Of a stretch of 64,000 nt of DNA, positions 51,499 to 60,053 are shown piece by piece. The notes beneath the pieces are model-generated. The model was given only the letters and a program-made list of their open reading frames with translations, did no database searches and was not told the origin of the DNA. The stretch covers positions 4,020,760 to 4,084,759 of the forward strand of contig NZ_CP006569.1 of NCBI RefSeq assembly GCF_000517425.1, in the 5' to 3' direction. Source of the DNA: Sodalis praecaptivus. Lineage in GTDB: Bacteria > Pseudomonadota > Gammaproteobacteria > Enterobacterales > Enterobacteriaceae. The position numbers and the translations under genes were made by a program. Within the stretch, counting starts at the first letter, position 1. Every line of letters starts with the position of its first letter.

Positions 51499-52728
51499 AT
51501 GAATAGTAGTGCTCTACGACCTTATCATGCCTGTTACCCCCATTATACTTCCTACTCGTTTGCGGACGTCCCGGTAAGCCGGCCGCCCCGCCTTACCGTC
51601 GCCGAAGAAGCTTCGGGACGGCGTCAGGAAGATTATCATTTAATCTGGGAGACCTGGATGAATAACGCGCCGCCAGGCTCGCTGGAGCATCGCGCTATCG
51701 CCTGCGAAAGAATGAAAAATTGTTTGGCCAACAATGACCATGAGCTGTATTTAACAGAAATGAATTTGTCCTCGCTTCCCTCCCCGCTACCGCCGTGCAT
51801 AAAGCTACATCTTTCCGACAATCGCTTAGAAATATTGCCCGAATTGCCTCCTGAATTGGAGTATTTAGACGCCAGCAATAATCAACTTAGGGAATTACCC
51901 GTGAATTTGCCGCCACAGTTGACCTTTCTGCTGGTGGATTATAATCAGTTGGAAGCGCTGCCCGAAAATTTGCCTGATAGACTGAAAATACTGCTGGCCT
52001 GCAATAATAGCCTGACAGCCCTACCGGAAAGGCTGCCCGCGGGCATGCTAACGTTAAAAGTCTGCAATAATTGCCTCAGCGCGCTGCCCGCGGTGCTGCC
52101 CACGCAATTAACGCATTTGGCCGTCGACGCTAACAGATTATCTACGCTGCCGAACGTTTTACCGCCGAGGTTGATTACCTTGAGCGCCAATTTCAATAAC
52201 CTTCAGTCGTTGCCGAATATGTTGCATACCGCCATTGCCACATTGCTCATCAGCAACAATTGGCTGGGGAAGCTTGACGACGCGCTACCGAAAGACATCC
52301 TGTTCCTCGACGCGAGTTTCAACCAATTAACGCGTCTGCCGGACACCCTTGGCGAAAAGCAACCCAGACTGATGTTTCTTAATCTGAGCAACAATTCGCT
52401 GACCTCATTGCCGGCTTGCCTGCCAGCGGGACTGACCCAAATTTATCTTGGCCATAATCAGCTTACCGCGTTGCCCCCTTGTCTGCCCGAGACGCTGGTT
52501 TATCTCCAGGTAAGAAATAATTTATTGCGCACGCTGCCGGCCAGCCTGCCTGCAGGTCTCGCGCGGTTGCAGGCGGAGAACAATCAGTTGGTCTCCCTAC
52601 CGGAGACATTACCCGCCAGTTTAACTCACCTCACTCTGACCAATAATCAACTTACCGCATTGCCAAAAACGCTGCTGACGGGCCTGGCGTATCTCAACGT
52701 AGATAATAATCCGCTGCCCTCTTGTTAG
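51499..52728 (+). CDS. LPX-type leucine-rich-repeat protein, candidate type III effector (YopM-like)
   Basis: 409-residue protein. The N-terminal 60 residues are Ser/Thr/Tyr-rich and polar. A helical segment follows (EDYHLIWETWMNNAPPG... ERMKNCLANND), as found before the repeats in SlrP/SspH/IpaH proteins. About 15-16 leucine-rich repeats of roughly 21 residues (NNQLxxLPxxLPxx) run to the C-terminus. The NEL E3 ubiquitin ligase domain of SspH/IpaH is absent, leaving a YopM-like scaffold. The ATG at 51499 follows AGGGAG by 10 bases. Frame is intact in a region with several broken genes. Secretion and function are inferred. Confidence 0.8.
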   Translation: MNSSALRPYHACYPHYTSYSFADVPVSRPPRLTVAEEASGRRQEDYHLIWETWMNNAPPGSLEHRAIACERMKNCLANNDHELYLTEMNLSSLPSPLPPCIKLHLSDNRLEILPELPPELEYLDASNNQLRELPVNLPPQLTFLLVDYNQLEALPENLPDRLKILLACNNSLTALPERLPAGMLTLKVCNNCLSALPAVLPTQLTHLAVDANRLSTLPNVLPPRLITLSANFNNLQSLPNMLHTAIATLLISNNWLGKLDDALPKDILFLDASFNQLTRLPDTLGEKQPRLMFLNLSNNSLTSLPACLPAGLTQIYLGHNQLTALPPCLPETLVYLQVRNNLLRTLPASLPAGLARLQAENNQLVSLPETLPASLTHLTLTNNQLTALPKTLLTGLAYLNVDNNPLPSC

Positions 52729-52952
52729 GTCGTGTTGCCTAAACCCAATCGCCGTTGGCGGTTGTGCCGCATGCTCGTTGGCGCGCACGCGTCGGTTACT
52801 GACACCGTCCCTGGCATACGGCGCGCGCGCTATCTGTTATCATAAAGCCCATTAGCCGGCCCTGATCTTTACATCGCCCTGCCGGTAAACCGTCGTTCTG
52901 CCGCCAGCGCCGTTTTGCCTGCGACGACATGACGCCGCTATCACGGAGCATT

Positions 52953-53321
52953 ATGAACAACAAACATACCGGCCTGATGCGCCTGTCGCGAGCCACTGTC
53001 TATTCGGTCCAGGGCATTCGCGCCGCCTGGCGCCATGAGGCGGCCTTTCGTCAGGAAATCGTCCTCGGCGCACTCGCCATTGCCGTCGCCTGCTGGCTGG
53101 ATATTGATGCCATCAGCCGGTTACTATTAATCCTTCCCGTCATCTTGGTGGCGGTGGTGGAATTGCTTAATAGCGCCATCGAAGCGCTAATCGATCGGGT
53201 GAGTCCAGAACGGCATCCGCTGGCCGGACGCGCAAAAGATATGGGATCAGCTGCGGTCTTGATGGCGATAGTGCTGGCCGCGACCAGCTGGCTTACCCTA
53301 TTATGGCACCATTATGGCTGA
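52953..53321 (+). CDS. dgkA: diacylglycerol kinase DgkA
   Basis: 122-residue integral-membrane kinase that recycles diacylglycerol from osmoregulated-glucan synthesis. It has the E. coli length. EILNSAIEA-type motif appears as VELLNSAIEALIDRVS, followed by GRAKDMGSAAVL. Start at MNNKHTGLM (52953). lexA, its E. coli neighbour, does not follow here. Confidence 0.95.
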   Translation: MNNKHTGLMRLSRATVYSVQGIRAAWRHEAAFRQEIVLGALAIAVACWLDIDAISRLLLILPVILVAVVELLNSAIEALIDRVSPERHPLAGRAKDMGSAAVLMAIVLAATSWLTLLWHHYG

Positions 53322-53351
53322 TTTCTCGGCCTGGCGCGTCAGGAGCGACGG

Positions 53352-53954
53352 ATGAAAATTAATGTTGTCGGCACCAGCGGCAGCGGCAAATCCACCTTTT
53401 CCCGCCGTCTGGCGGCGCAGCTGGCGATCCCGTATATAGAAATGGACGCGCTGTTCTGGCAACCGAATTGGACCCCAAGCAGCGATGCGGCGTTTTTTGC
53501 CCGCCTAGAACAGGCTTTGGCGCAGGCGCATTGGGTGCTGGACGGCAACTATCATCGCAGTTGCGGGATAAAATGGCGGCAGGCGCAGATGATCGTTTGG
53601 CTGGATTACAGCCTGACGCGCACCCTATGGCAGGCCACCGCTCGCGCCTGGCGCCGCAGTTGGCGGCAGCAGGAGATTTGGCCCGGTACCGGCAACCGGG
53701 AGAGTCTTCGGCGATCCTTTCTCAGCCGCGAATCCGTGGTGCTTTGGACGCTAAAAACCTACCGCAGCAACCGCCGGCGCTACCTGGCGATTCAGCAAGA
53801 CCCACGCTATCGGCACGTGCAGTTTGTCCCGCTGCGCTCACCGCGCCACGCGGAGCGCTTTCTAAGTCAGCTGACCGCCAGCGTGAGCGGCCAGCCCTTG
53901 AGCGCCGCCGCCGATGGACGCGATAGCGCCGCCGGCGGCGAGACCGACCAGTAG
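53352..53954 (+). CDS. P-loop nucleoside/adenylate kinase-like protein
   Basis: 200-residue ATPase with Walker A VVGTSGSGKST near residue 5 and a D-x-LFWQPNW segment, as in FlaR-like or topology-modulation kinases. Substrate unknown. The last 25 residues are Ala/Gly/Asp-rich and poorly conserved. A short hydrophobic frame after it (to about 54129) has no identity I can give. Confidence 0.7.
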   Translation: MKINVVGTSGSGKSTFSRRLAAQLAIPYIEMDALFWQPNWTPSSDAAFFARLEQALAQAHWVLDGNYHRSCGIKWRQAQMIVWLDYSLTRTLWQATARAWRRSWRQQEIWPGTGNRESLRRSFLSRESVVLWTLKTYRSNRRRYLAIQQDPRYRHVQFVPLRSPRHAERFLSQLTASVSGQPLSAAADGRDSAAGGETDQ

Positions 53955-54129
53955 GACAGCGCCACTCTGCTTAGGGTGGGGGGCTGCATGAGCGGTTACC
54001 GGGCACGGCGCTGGCGGCCATGGTCAACATCCTGCTGGTCCTGTTGATCATCGACGGCCGACAGGCATATTGGCCCGAGGAGGAGGGCAACGGCCCCGAC
54101 CTGACCACGCCGGACGGGGACCGGAACGG

Positions 54130-55074
54130 CTAGCCCCGTTTTTCAGGAACGGCGGAATCCCGCTTGGGGATGGGGCGTCCCGACCAGTAGCCCGCTAGCA
54201 CCGAGCCGGACAGGTTGTGCCACACCGAGAACAGCGCGCCGGGCAATGCCGCCAGCGGCGTGAAATAGATCTTGCCCAGCGTCGCCGCCAGGCCCGAGTT
54301 CTGCATGCCGACTTCCATGGCCAGGGTACGGCAGGTGGTTTCGTCGAAACCGAACAGCCGGCCGCCCCAATACCCCGCCAGCAGTCCGATGCCGTTATGC
54401 AGGATCACCGCCACAATAACGATAAGACCCACCGAGCCGATAAAACTCTGGCTGCCCGCCACTACCGCGCTGATGATCAATAAGATACACACCATTGAGA
54501 AGGCAGGTAAAAACGGCTCGACCTTTTTGACCGTGGCGGTAAACAGATGATGGATCACCAGTCCGGCGAAAATCGGTATTACCACGATCTGTAGAATGCT
54601 CATCAGCATGCCCGCCACGTCCACCTTGATGTGCGTGTCGACATAAAGGCGCGTAAGCAGCGGCGTGGCGAAAACCCCCACCAGCGTCGACACGGCGGAG
54701 ATAGTAACCGACAGCGCCACATCCCCCTTCGCCAGATAAATCATGACATTGGACGCGGTGCCGCTGGCGACGCTGCCGACCAAGATCATCCCCGCAGATA
54801 AATCCGGCGGCATACGAAAGAGCCAGGCCAAGACCCAGGCCGCCAGCGGCATGACCAAATAATGCAGGAAGGTGGCGGCGGCCACCGGCGCAGGACGGGA
54901 CAGTACGCGTTTAAAATCTGCGAAGCGCAGGGTCACGCCCATGGCGAACATGATAAGCATTAACAGCGTGCTCACCCAGGCGCCGATCGGCGTAAAACTG
55001 CCCGGCGTATAATAAGCGACGATGGACAATAAAATAGCCCACAGCGGGAACAGGCGGGTAATTTTGTTCAACAT
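54130..55074 (-). CDS. bile acid:Na+ symporter family (BASS) transporter
   Basis: 314-residue membrane protein with ten or so helices. The BASS motifs [19 protein letters not shown] and [18 protein letters not shown] are present. Enterobacterial relatives include the ketopantoate transporter PanS; the substrate here is not determined. GGAG precedes the ATG. Confidence 0.88.
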   Translation of the reverse strand: MLNKITRLFPLWAILLSIVAYYTPGSFTPIGAWVSTLLMLIMFAMGVTLRFADFKRVLSRPAPVAAATFLHYLVMPLAAWVLAWLFRMPPDLSAGMILVGSVASGTASNVMIYLAKGDVALSVTISAVSTLVGVFATPLLTRLYVDTHIKVDVAGMLMSILQIVVIPIFAGLVIHHLFTATVKKVEPFLPAFSMVCILLIISAVVAGSQSFIGSVGLIVIVAVILHNGIGLLAGYWGGRLFGFDETTCRTLAMEVGMQNSGLAATLGKIYFTPLAALPGALFSVWHNLSGSVLAGYWSGRPIPKRDSAVPEKRG

Positions 55075-55234
55075 ATTCGGGAGGATCCTTAATTGTTTTT
55101 TTAATTGTCTGTGATGTTGCGGTCATGCCAGCGAAGACGCGACCCGTGCCATAGCGGCATTAGTTTTACCGTCTATTGTTTCTAGTAGCAATAATTTCAC
55201 GATAATTCCCCGCCTTGACGCACAGGCGCGTTAG

Positions 55235-55443
55235 CTCCAGCTTGCCACTGAGCTCAAGCCGTTACTGGCAGAGATGCGGAGGTTTATCGCTATCGAACGT
55301 TTCCAGCGTCAGAATCCCCCGGGAAAAGTCTTTCCCTTTCCTGGTGGGAAAATGAGGAGGCCGTGGCCGGTTGGCAACGTCATCGCATGCATCAGGCGGT
55401 CAGGAAGACGGGTACGGCCGTTACGCGGCTTTTAGACAGGTAA
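55235..55443 (+). pseudogene. relic of an antibiotic-biosynthesis-monooxygenase (ABM) domain protein
   Basis: Two adjacent frames together read like an ABM dimeric barrel. The first is TELKPLLAEMRRFIAIERFQ up to NPPGK; the second is SLSLSWWENEEAVAGWQ to RLLDR and a stop. The frame changes near 55325-55330. The N-terminal third is missing. YqjZ-like in pattern. Confidence 0.65.
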
Positions 55444-55449
55444 AGAATC

Positions 55450-56220
55450 TCAGGCGAGCCTGCGCCATTGGCGGCCCGTTGCTAAACACCAAAGCGGGAA
55501 AGGCAGCGTAAACAGCAGCAGTAACCATATCAGGCTATAAACCGCATTGACGCCATCATTTTGCAGGTTGATATACAGCTTGACCGGTATCCCCTGCGGG
55601 AAATAGGAAAACACCAGCACGATGCCGAATTCACCGACGGCGCGCACCCAGGCGATCGCCAGCCCCGTGGCCAGACCGCGCCGCGCCAGCGGCAGCGTTA
55701 CGCGCCATAGCACCTGCCGCGGCGGCGCGCCCAGCACCTTGGCCGCGTCCTCAAGCGACGGCGGTACGCTTTCAAAGGCCGCTCGCGCCGACAGGATGAA
55801 ATAAGGCAGCGCGCCGTAAACCTGCGCCAGCACAAAAGCCGCGGCATTGTTGGTCAGGGCCAGTCCCACCGTCGCCAGCGCTTCACCCAAAGTACTGTAG
55901 GGGCCGTAGGCCGATACCAGTAAAATACCCAGGGCCAGCGGCGGGGTCAGTAGAGGGATCAGCACCAGCACCTCGGCCCAGCGCCGCAGCGGCGACGTGG
56001 CACGAGCCAGCCACAGCGCCAGCGGCGTGCCCAGCACGATGATGAGCGGCACGGAAACCGCGCTGAGGCCGAGCGACACCGCTACGGCATTCCAGTCGCC
56101 GTAGGCCAGATGAAATTCCCCCCACGAGGTCACGCCAATGAGGGTGATAAACGGCAGCGCCAGCAACAGCAGCGCCGGCGCGCCGAACCAGCCGGCCGGC
56201 GACAACGGGCGTCGGATCAT
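55450..56220 (-). CDS. molybdate/tungstate-type ABC transporter permease
   Basis: 256-residue inner-membrane permease with the binding-protein-dependent EAA loop: AAKVLGAPPRQVLWRVTLPLARRG near residue 165, and VGEFGIVLVFSYF typical of ModB/WtpB. It starts 6 bases after the substrate-binding protein gene. No ATPase gene follows, so a partner from elsewhere is needed. Confidence 0.82.
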   Translation of the reverse strand: MIRRPLSPAGWFGAPALLLLALPFITLIGVTSWGEFHLAYGDWNAVAVSLGLSAVSVPLIIVLGTPLALWLARATSPLRRWAEVLVLIPLLTPPLALGILLVSAYGPYSTLGEALATVGLALTNNAAAFVLAQVYGALPYFILSARAAFESVPPSLEDAAKVLGAPPRQVLWRVTLPLARRGLATGLAIAWVRAVGEFGIVLVFSYFPQGIPVKLYINLQNDGVNAVYSLIWLLLLFTLPFPLWCLATGRQWRRLA

Positions 56221-56226
56221 TAGCGG

Positions 56227-57159
56227 TTACGGATACAGCACGCCGCCTTTCGGCTGGCCATAACCGTTATCCTTCAGCAACTGTTGACCGGCCACGCTTT
56301 GCATAAAGCTGATGAAACGGCGTCCTGCCTGCGCATCGGGGGCATTTTTCAGCACCGCCGCATAGAACACCAGCGGCTGCGTGTGCAGCACTTTCTCTTT
56401 ACCCGCCGCGTCGCGCACCGGGAAGCTTACCTTGCTATACCATTGCTCGTTCATATCGGGATTACTCAGATTGATTTCGTCCGGCAGCGTGATATAGGGC
56501 AGCTTAGCGGAAATCGTCGCGCTCTCATAGCCGGAAGCCGCGTCCACCTGTCCGGCTTCCAGCCGGGTCAGCAATCCGCCTTCAGCAAACACCTGTTGTG
56601 GATTTTGCACGTCGCCGAGGATACGGTGCGCCAAACCGGGCTGATGATAGAAATTTTCCGCCAGCAACAGCGTAAAGACGATGTTTTGCCCCTGCGGATC
56701 GCTGACCGGATCGGTGCGGCCAAAACGCAACCCGGGGCTTTGCAGCACTTTCCACCAGGGTTGCGCGTCCGCTTTGCCCTCTTTAGCGGCGGCCAGCGCC
56801 GGCGCAAATTTGCCTTTCGGATTGTAGGCTATCACCATGCGGGTACTGGCCACCGGCACGGCGCTGTCAATGAGCCCCGCCTGTTTGAGGATATCCATCG
56901 GCCCCGGGGTGATGGAAACAAAGACGTCCGCCACGACTTTTTTCGACGCCAGCAGGCGCGCCATACCGTAAGCACCCTGCCCCTGTCCTTGGTAAGTAAG
57001 GTGCTCTTTCTCGGCAAATGCCGGTCCCAGATGCTTATCCATCACCACGCCCATTGAGCCCGCATAGGTCACGCGAATTTCATTCGCCGCCTGCGCCTGC
57101 AACGCGAGGAAAATGCCCAAGGTCCCTGCAAGTACCGTTTTAAATAGATGTCTTTTCAT
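56227..57159 (-). CDS. ModA/WtpA-like oxyanion-binding protein
   Basis: 310-residue periplasmic binding protein with a signal peptide (1-24). YAGSMGVVMDKHLGPAF and VSITPGPMDIL... resemble ModA and especially WtpA, so tungstate or molybdate is the likely ligand. GRTDPVSDPQGQN is conserved in the oxyanion-binding family. First gene of a two-gene operon directly under a ModE-like box. Confidence 0.82.
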   Translation of the reverse strand: MKRHLFKTVLAGTLGIFLALQAQAANEIRVTYAGSMGVVMDKHLGPAFAEKEHLTYQGQGQGAYGMARLLASKKVVADVFVSITPGPMDILKQAGLIDSAVPVASTRMVIAYNPKGKFAPALAAAKEGKADAQPWWKVLQSPGLRFGRTDPVSDPQGQNIVFTLLLAENFYHQPGLAHRILGDVQNPQQVFAEGGLLTRLEAGQVDAASGYESATISAKLPYITLPDEINLSNPDMNEQWYSKVSFPVRDAAGKEKVLHTQPLVFYAAVLKNAPDAQAGRRFISFMQSVAGQQLLKDNGYGQPKGGVLYP

Positions 57160-57170
57160 TGTCTCTGCTT

Positions 57171-57198
57171 ATCGTTATATAAAAAGTTATATAACAAT
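57171..57198. promoter_or_regulatory. ModE-like operator
   Basis: ATCGTTATATA - 6 bases - TATATAACAAT, the near-symmetric ModE dyad, 12 bases upstream of the binding-protein ATG. ModE-molybdate represses at such sites in enterobacteria, so this pair is probably induced by molybdate shortage. Confidence 0.7.
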
Positions 57199-57714
57199 AG
57201 CGAATTTAATCCCTTGAAAGCAAGCGGTGTCCGCCGGGATCGCGACGCCTTTCGCGGTCCGAACGCCGTCACACCTTGGCTCGGGCGATCATCATGCAAT
57301 AACTCATTGATTGACGGGTCATTGCCCGCTGCTGGGATGCTGCCTACCCTTAAATTATTGTCAATCATCGCGTTATATTTCCACTCTTTCGCCAGGTGGT
57401 GTCGTGAGGTACGCGGAGATGTCACCCATAAGCGCATCGCCCATGCGCCTTCCGCGCTTGCCGAGCATCGACGGTACACGCGACGCCCGTTGAGGCGTCA
57501 CGGCAGCATTCTCGCGACACGGATCACGGTCGTGATGGCGCGGGGCCGTGGAGAGACAAGACAACAACCTTTCCGGTAGGAAACAAAGCAAACTGCACTA
57601 ATGCATAAACGACAAGAATAACGACAAACCTAGGGTCACCCGCGGTCGACGAGACCACGCCGACCGTCATGACAGGGTGGCAATTAACACTTATCCCTAA
57701 TGAGAGAAACTAAT
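57199..57714. other. gene-free stretch
   Basis: 516 bases of short overlapping frames with no family or ribosome-binding site. It must contain the promoters of the ModA-like operon (left) and the YhcN-like gene (right). Confidence 0.45.
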
Positions 57715-57975
57715 ATGAAAATGACATTTATTGCCGCGACGGCGCTTATTCTGGCAACCTTTTCGTTCCCCCTGCTTGCTGCGCAGGAAGTCACCTCGCC
57801 GCCGCCCGGACAGCAGCCGATGGGTACCGTTTCCGCCACGACGTACAACAGTAGCGTGACCGATTTACAGCAGCAATTAGAGGCCAAGGCGGATGAAGCG
57901 AACGCTTCCTCCTATCGCATTACTTCCGCTGGCGGCACCGATACCATGAGCGGCACCGCAGAATTGTATAAATGA
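57715..57975 (+). CDS. DUF1471 periplasmic protein, YhcN/BhsA-like
   Basis: 86-residue secreted protein. The signal peptide ends in LLAAQ, followed by PPGQQPMGTVSA, LQQQLEAKADEANASSYRITSAGG and the C-terminal GTAELYK, the YhcN/BhsA/McbA pattern. Family members affect acid, peroxide and copper stress and biofilm. Start at the second ATG (57715). Confidence 0.85.
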   Translation: MKMTFIAATALILATFSFPLLAAQEVTSPPPGQQPMGTVSATTYNSSVTDLQQQLEAKADEANASSYRITSAGGTDTMSGTAELYK

Positions 57976-58256
57976 TCCCCACGACCGGGGCGGGGGACGC
58001 TTCCCGCTCCGGTATTCCCCTCTCTCGCTGCGGCAAAACGCTCCCTCCGTGACACTCCCCCCCTACGCGGCGGCAAAGACAGCCCATCAGCGGCAATCCC
58101 CCCGCCCGCGACGGCAGAAACCCTTATCAGCGACAATGACACCTTATCGCCCGCGGCGGCCAAGACCTGTCATCCGCGGCACTAAAGCCACCCCACCCGC
58201 GGGGGGCGGTCACTCCGCAACCGGTACGGCAAACAACAGGCCGGTGACTGCGAGCG
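57976..58256. repeat. C-rich degenerate tandem repeat between yhcN-like gene and arnT
   Basis: The stretch from about 58010 is made of four or five imperfect copies, about 40-47 bp each. They share CCCGCGGCGGCaaAgAC followed by TCATCAGCGGCAaT and show strong C-over-G bias on the plus strand. No gene. Looks like an old, diverged repeat array. Confidence 0.5.
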
Positions 58257-60053
58257 TCATGGCCGCTGCTGATAGTGGAGCAGCGCCACGCGGTGATTAC
58301 GGTGCACCATATCCGCCTTCGGCAGGCCGGGCGGCAGATCCTGCCCGCGATCAAGCAACAGCAGCAGCGCCACGTCCCCCTTATGGCGCATCCGCGCTAG
58401 CCACGCGGGAAAATCCTCCCGGCTCAGATGGCGTCCCTGCGCATCGGCGTAAGTCAAACCGTAGGCTAACTCGCCTTTATCGTCATACATGACGATATCG
58501 TTGCGCTCCAGCTCCCAGGCCAGCGCCGTCGCTACGCCGACATGATTACTGAGCACATAGCGGCTTTGGTTGAGCGTGGTCTCATGACGGCGGATGAATT
58601 CCTGCGGCTGATTCCCATCAATGACGCGTTGGGGAATGATCTGCCCCACCAACAGGCTTAACAGTAGCGGACAAAGCGCCGCCAGCGCCCAGCGGTCCCC
58701 CTGTGCCCGTCGCGACACCGCGGCAAAACACAGCCAACCGGCGAACGCCAGCGTACCGATGACAATGCGCGGCCACTCGCCGGTGGAGTAAATTCGCGCG
58801 CACGGCAGCATACCGCTGCCCGCCAGCAACAGGGCGGCGATGGCGCCCAGCGCGAAGATGGTATTGATATTCGCGTTGGCGTTGAAGACCTTACACCGCA
58901 GCGCGTCGGCGCACTCTCGCCCGTGGGCCGCCAGCAGCAACGCCAGCGGCGCCATACACGGCAGGATATAGGTCAGCAATTTTCCTTTCGCCACGCTGAA
59001 GAACAGCAGCGGCATCATCACCCAGCACAGAAGCAAGAAGCGTTCCGGCTGCGTCTGGCGCGCGCGCCAGCCCGCGGCCAATGCGCCCGGCAGCAGCCCC
59101 AGCCAGGGCAACGACCCCAACACCAGCACCGGCAGGTAAAACCAAAGCGGGGCCCTGTGCTGGGCATTTTCCGCGGCGAAGCGCTGAATATGTTCTACCC
59201 AAAAAAAGTAGCGCCAGAAATCCGGCTCCAGCCGCGCCAGCCTCAGCGCCCAGGGCAAATTGACCAGCGCCGCCAGCAGCGCTGCCAATGCGCCGTACCC
59301 TAACGTTGACTTAAACTGCCGGTAGTAAAGCGACACCGGCAGGACCGCGATAGCGGGTACCACCAGGGCAAGAAACCCCTTGGTCATAAAGCCCAGGCCG
59401 CAGGCGAGGCCGAACACCAACCAGGCGCAGAATCGCCCCGTCCGGCTGTTGGCGCGCAAGGCGAAGACGTGCGCCGCCATGGCGGCGTTAAGCCAGAGGG
59501 CGAGCATCGGATCCAGCACGCTGTAGGTGCCGACGCCAAACACCAGCAGCAGCGACAGAAATATGAGCGCCGACAGCACAGACTGACGCAGTTGATGCCG
59601 CTGCGTCCACGCCAGACCAAACACCAGCAGCGCGCTTAGCCCGGTACTGAGCACCGAGGCGAACCGCACCGCAAAGTTGGTACTGCCAAACAGCCACTGA
59701 CCGATGTTATTCATCCAGTATCCCGCCAGCGGCTTCTCAAAGTAGCGCAGCCCCAGTAAATGAGGCACCGTCCAGTCGCCGCTGGCCAACATTTCCCGGC
59801 TGATTTCGGCGTAGCGGGTTTCATCGGGCTGCCACAACAGCCTCCCTTCGAGCGGTACCAGATAGGTCAGCACGAAAAACACCGCCAGCAGACCCAGCCA
59901 GATCCCGGCCTTATCCCCGAAACTTCCCGGCCGGGCGCCACGCAGGGAGGGATGAACGGCCGCCGGCACCGCACCGGTGGCGCAAACGCCGGGTTTCCCC
60001 CTGCGCCAGACGATGTCGCCCCGTTCCCCGTCCGTCTTGTATTCGCCGCTCAT
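58257..60053 (-). CDS. arnT: undecaprenyl phosphate-aminoarabinose:lipid A transferase ArnT
   Basis: 598-residue inner-membrane glycosyltransferase that adds 4-amino-4-deoxy-L-arabinose to lipid A, giving resistance to polymyxin and cationic peptides. The ArnT core is clear: LLWQPDETRYAEISREML, LLGLRYFEKP, FFWVEHIQRFAAENAQHRAP and SLPWLGLLPG. An N-terminal extension of about 45 polar residues precedes the first helix (550 residues in E. coli). The ATG overlaps the arnC stop by 4 bases; the frame back to 60368 is inside arnC and rejected. Confidence 0.9.
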   Translation of the reverse strand: MSGEYKTDGERGDIVWRRGKPGVCATGAVPAAVHPSLRGARPGSFGDKAGIWLGLLAVFFVLTYLVPLEGRLLWQPDETRYAEISREMLASGDWTVPHLLGLRYFEKPLAGYWMNNIGQWLFGSTNFAVRFASVLSTGLSALLVFGLAWTQRHQLRQSVLSALIFLSLLLVFGVGTYSVLDPMLALWLNAAMAAHVFALRANSRTGRFCAWLVFGLACGLGFMTKGFLALVVPAIAVLPVSLYYRQFKSTLGYGALAALLAALVNLPWALRLARLEPDFWRYFFWVEHIQRFAAENAQHRAPLWFYLPVLVLGSLPWLGLLPGALAAGWRARQTQPERFLLLCWVMMPLLFFSVAKGKLLTYILPCMAPLALLLAAHGRECADALRCKVFNANANINTIFALGAIAALLLAGSGMLPCARIYSTGEWPRIVIGTLAFAGWLCFAAVSRRAQGDRWALAALCPLLLSLLVGQIIPQRVIDGNQPQEFIRRHETTLNQSRYVLSNHVGVATALAWELERNDIVMYDDKGELAYGLTYADAQGRHLSREDFPAWLARMRHKGDVALLLLLDRGQDLPPGLPKADMVHRNHRVALLHYQQRP

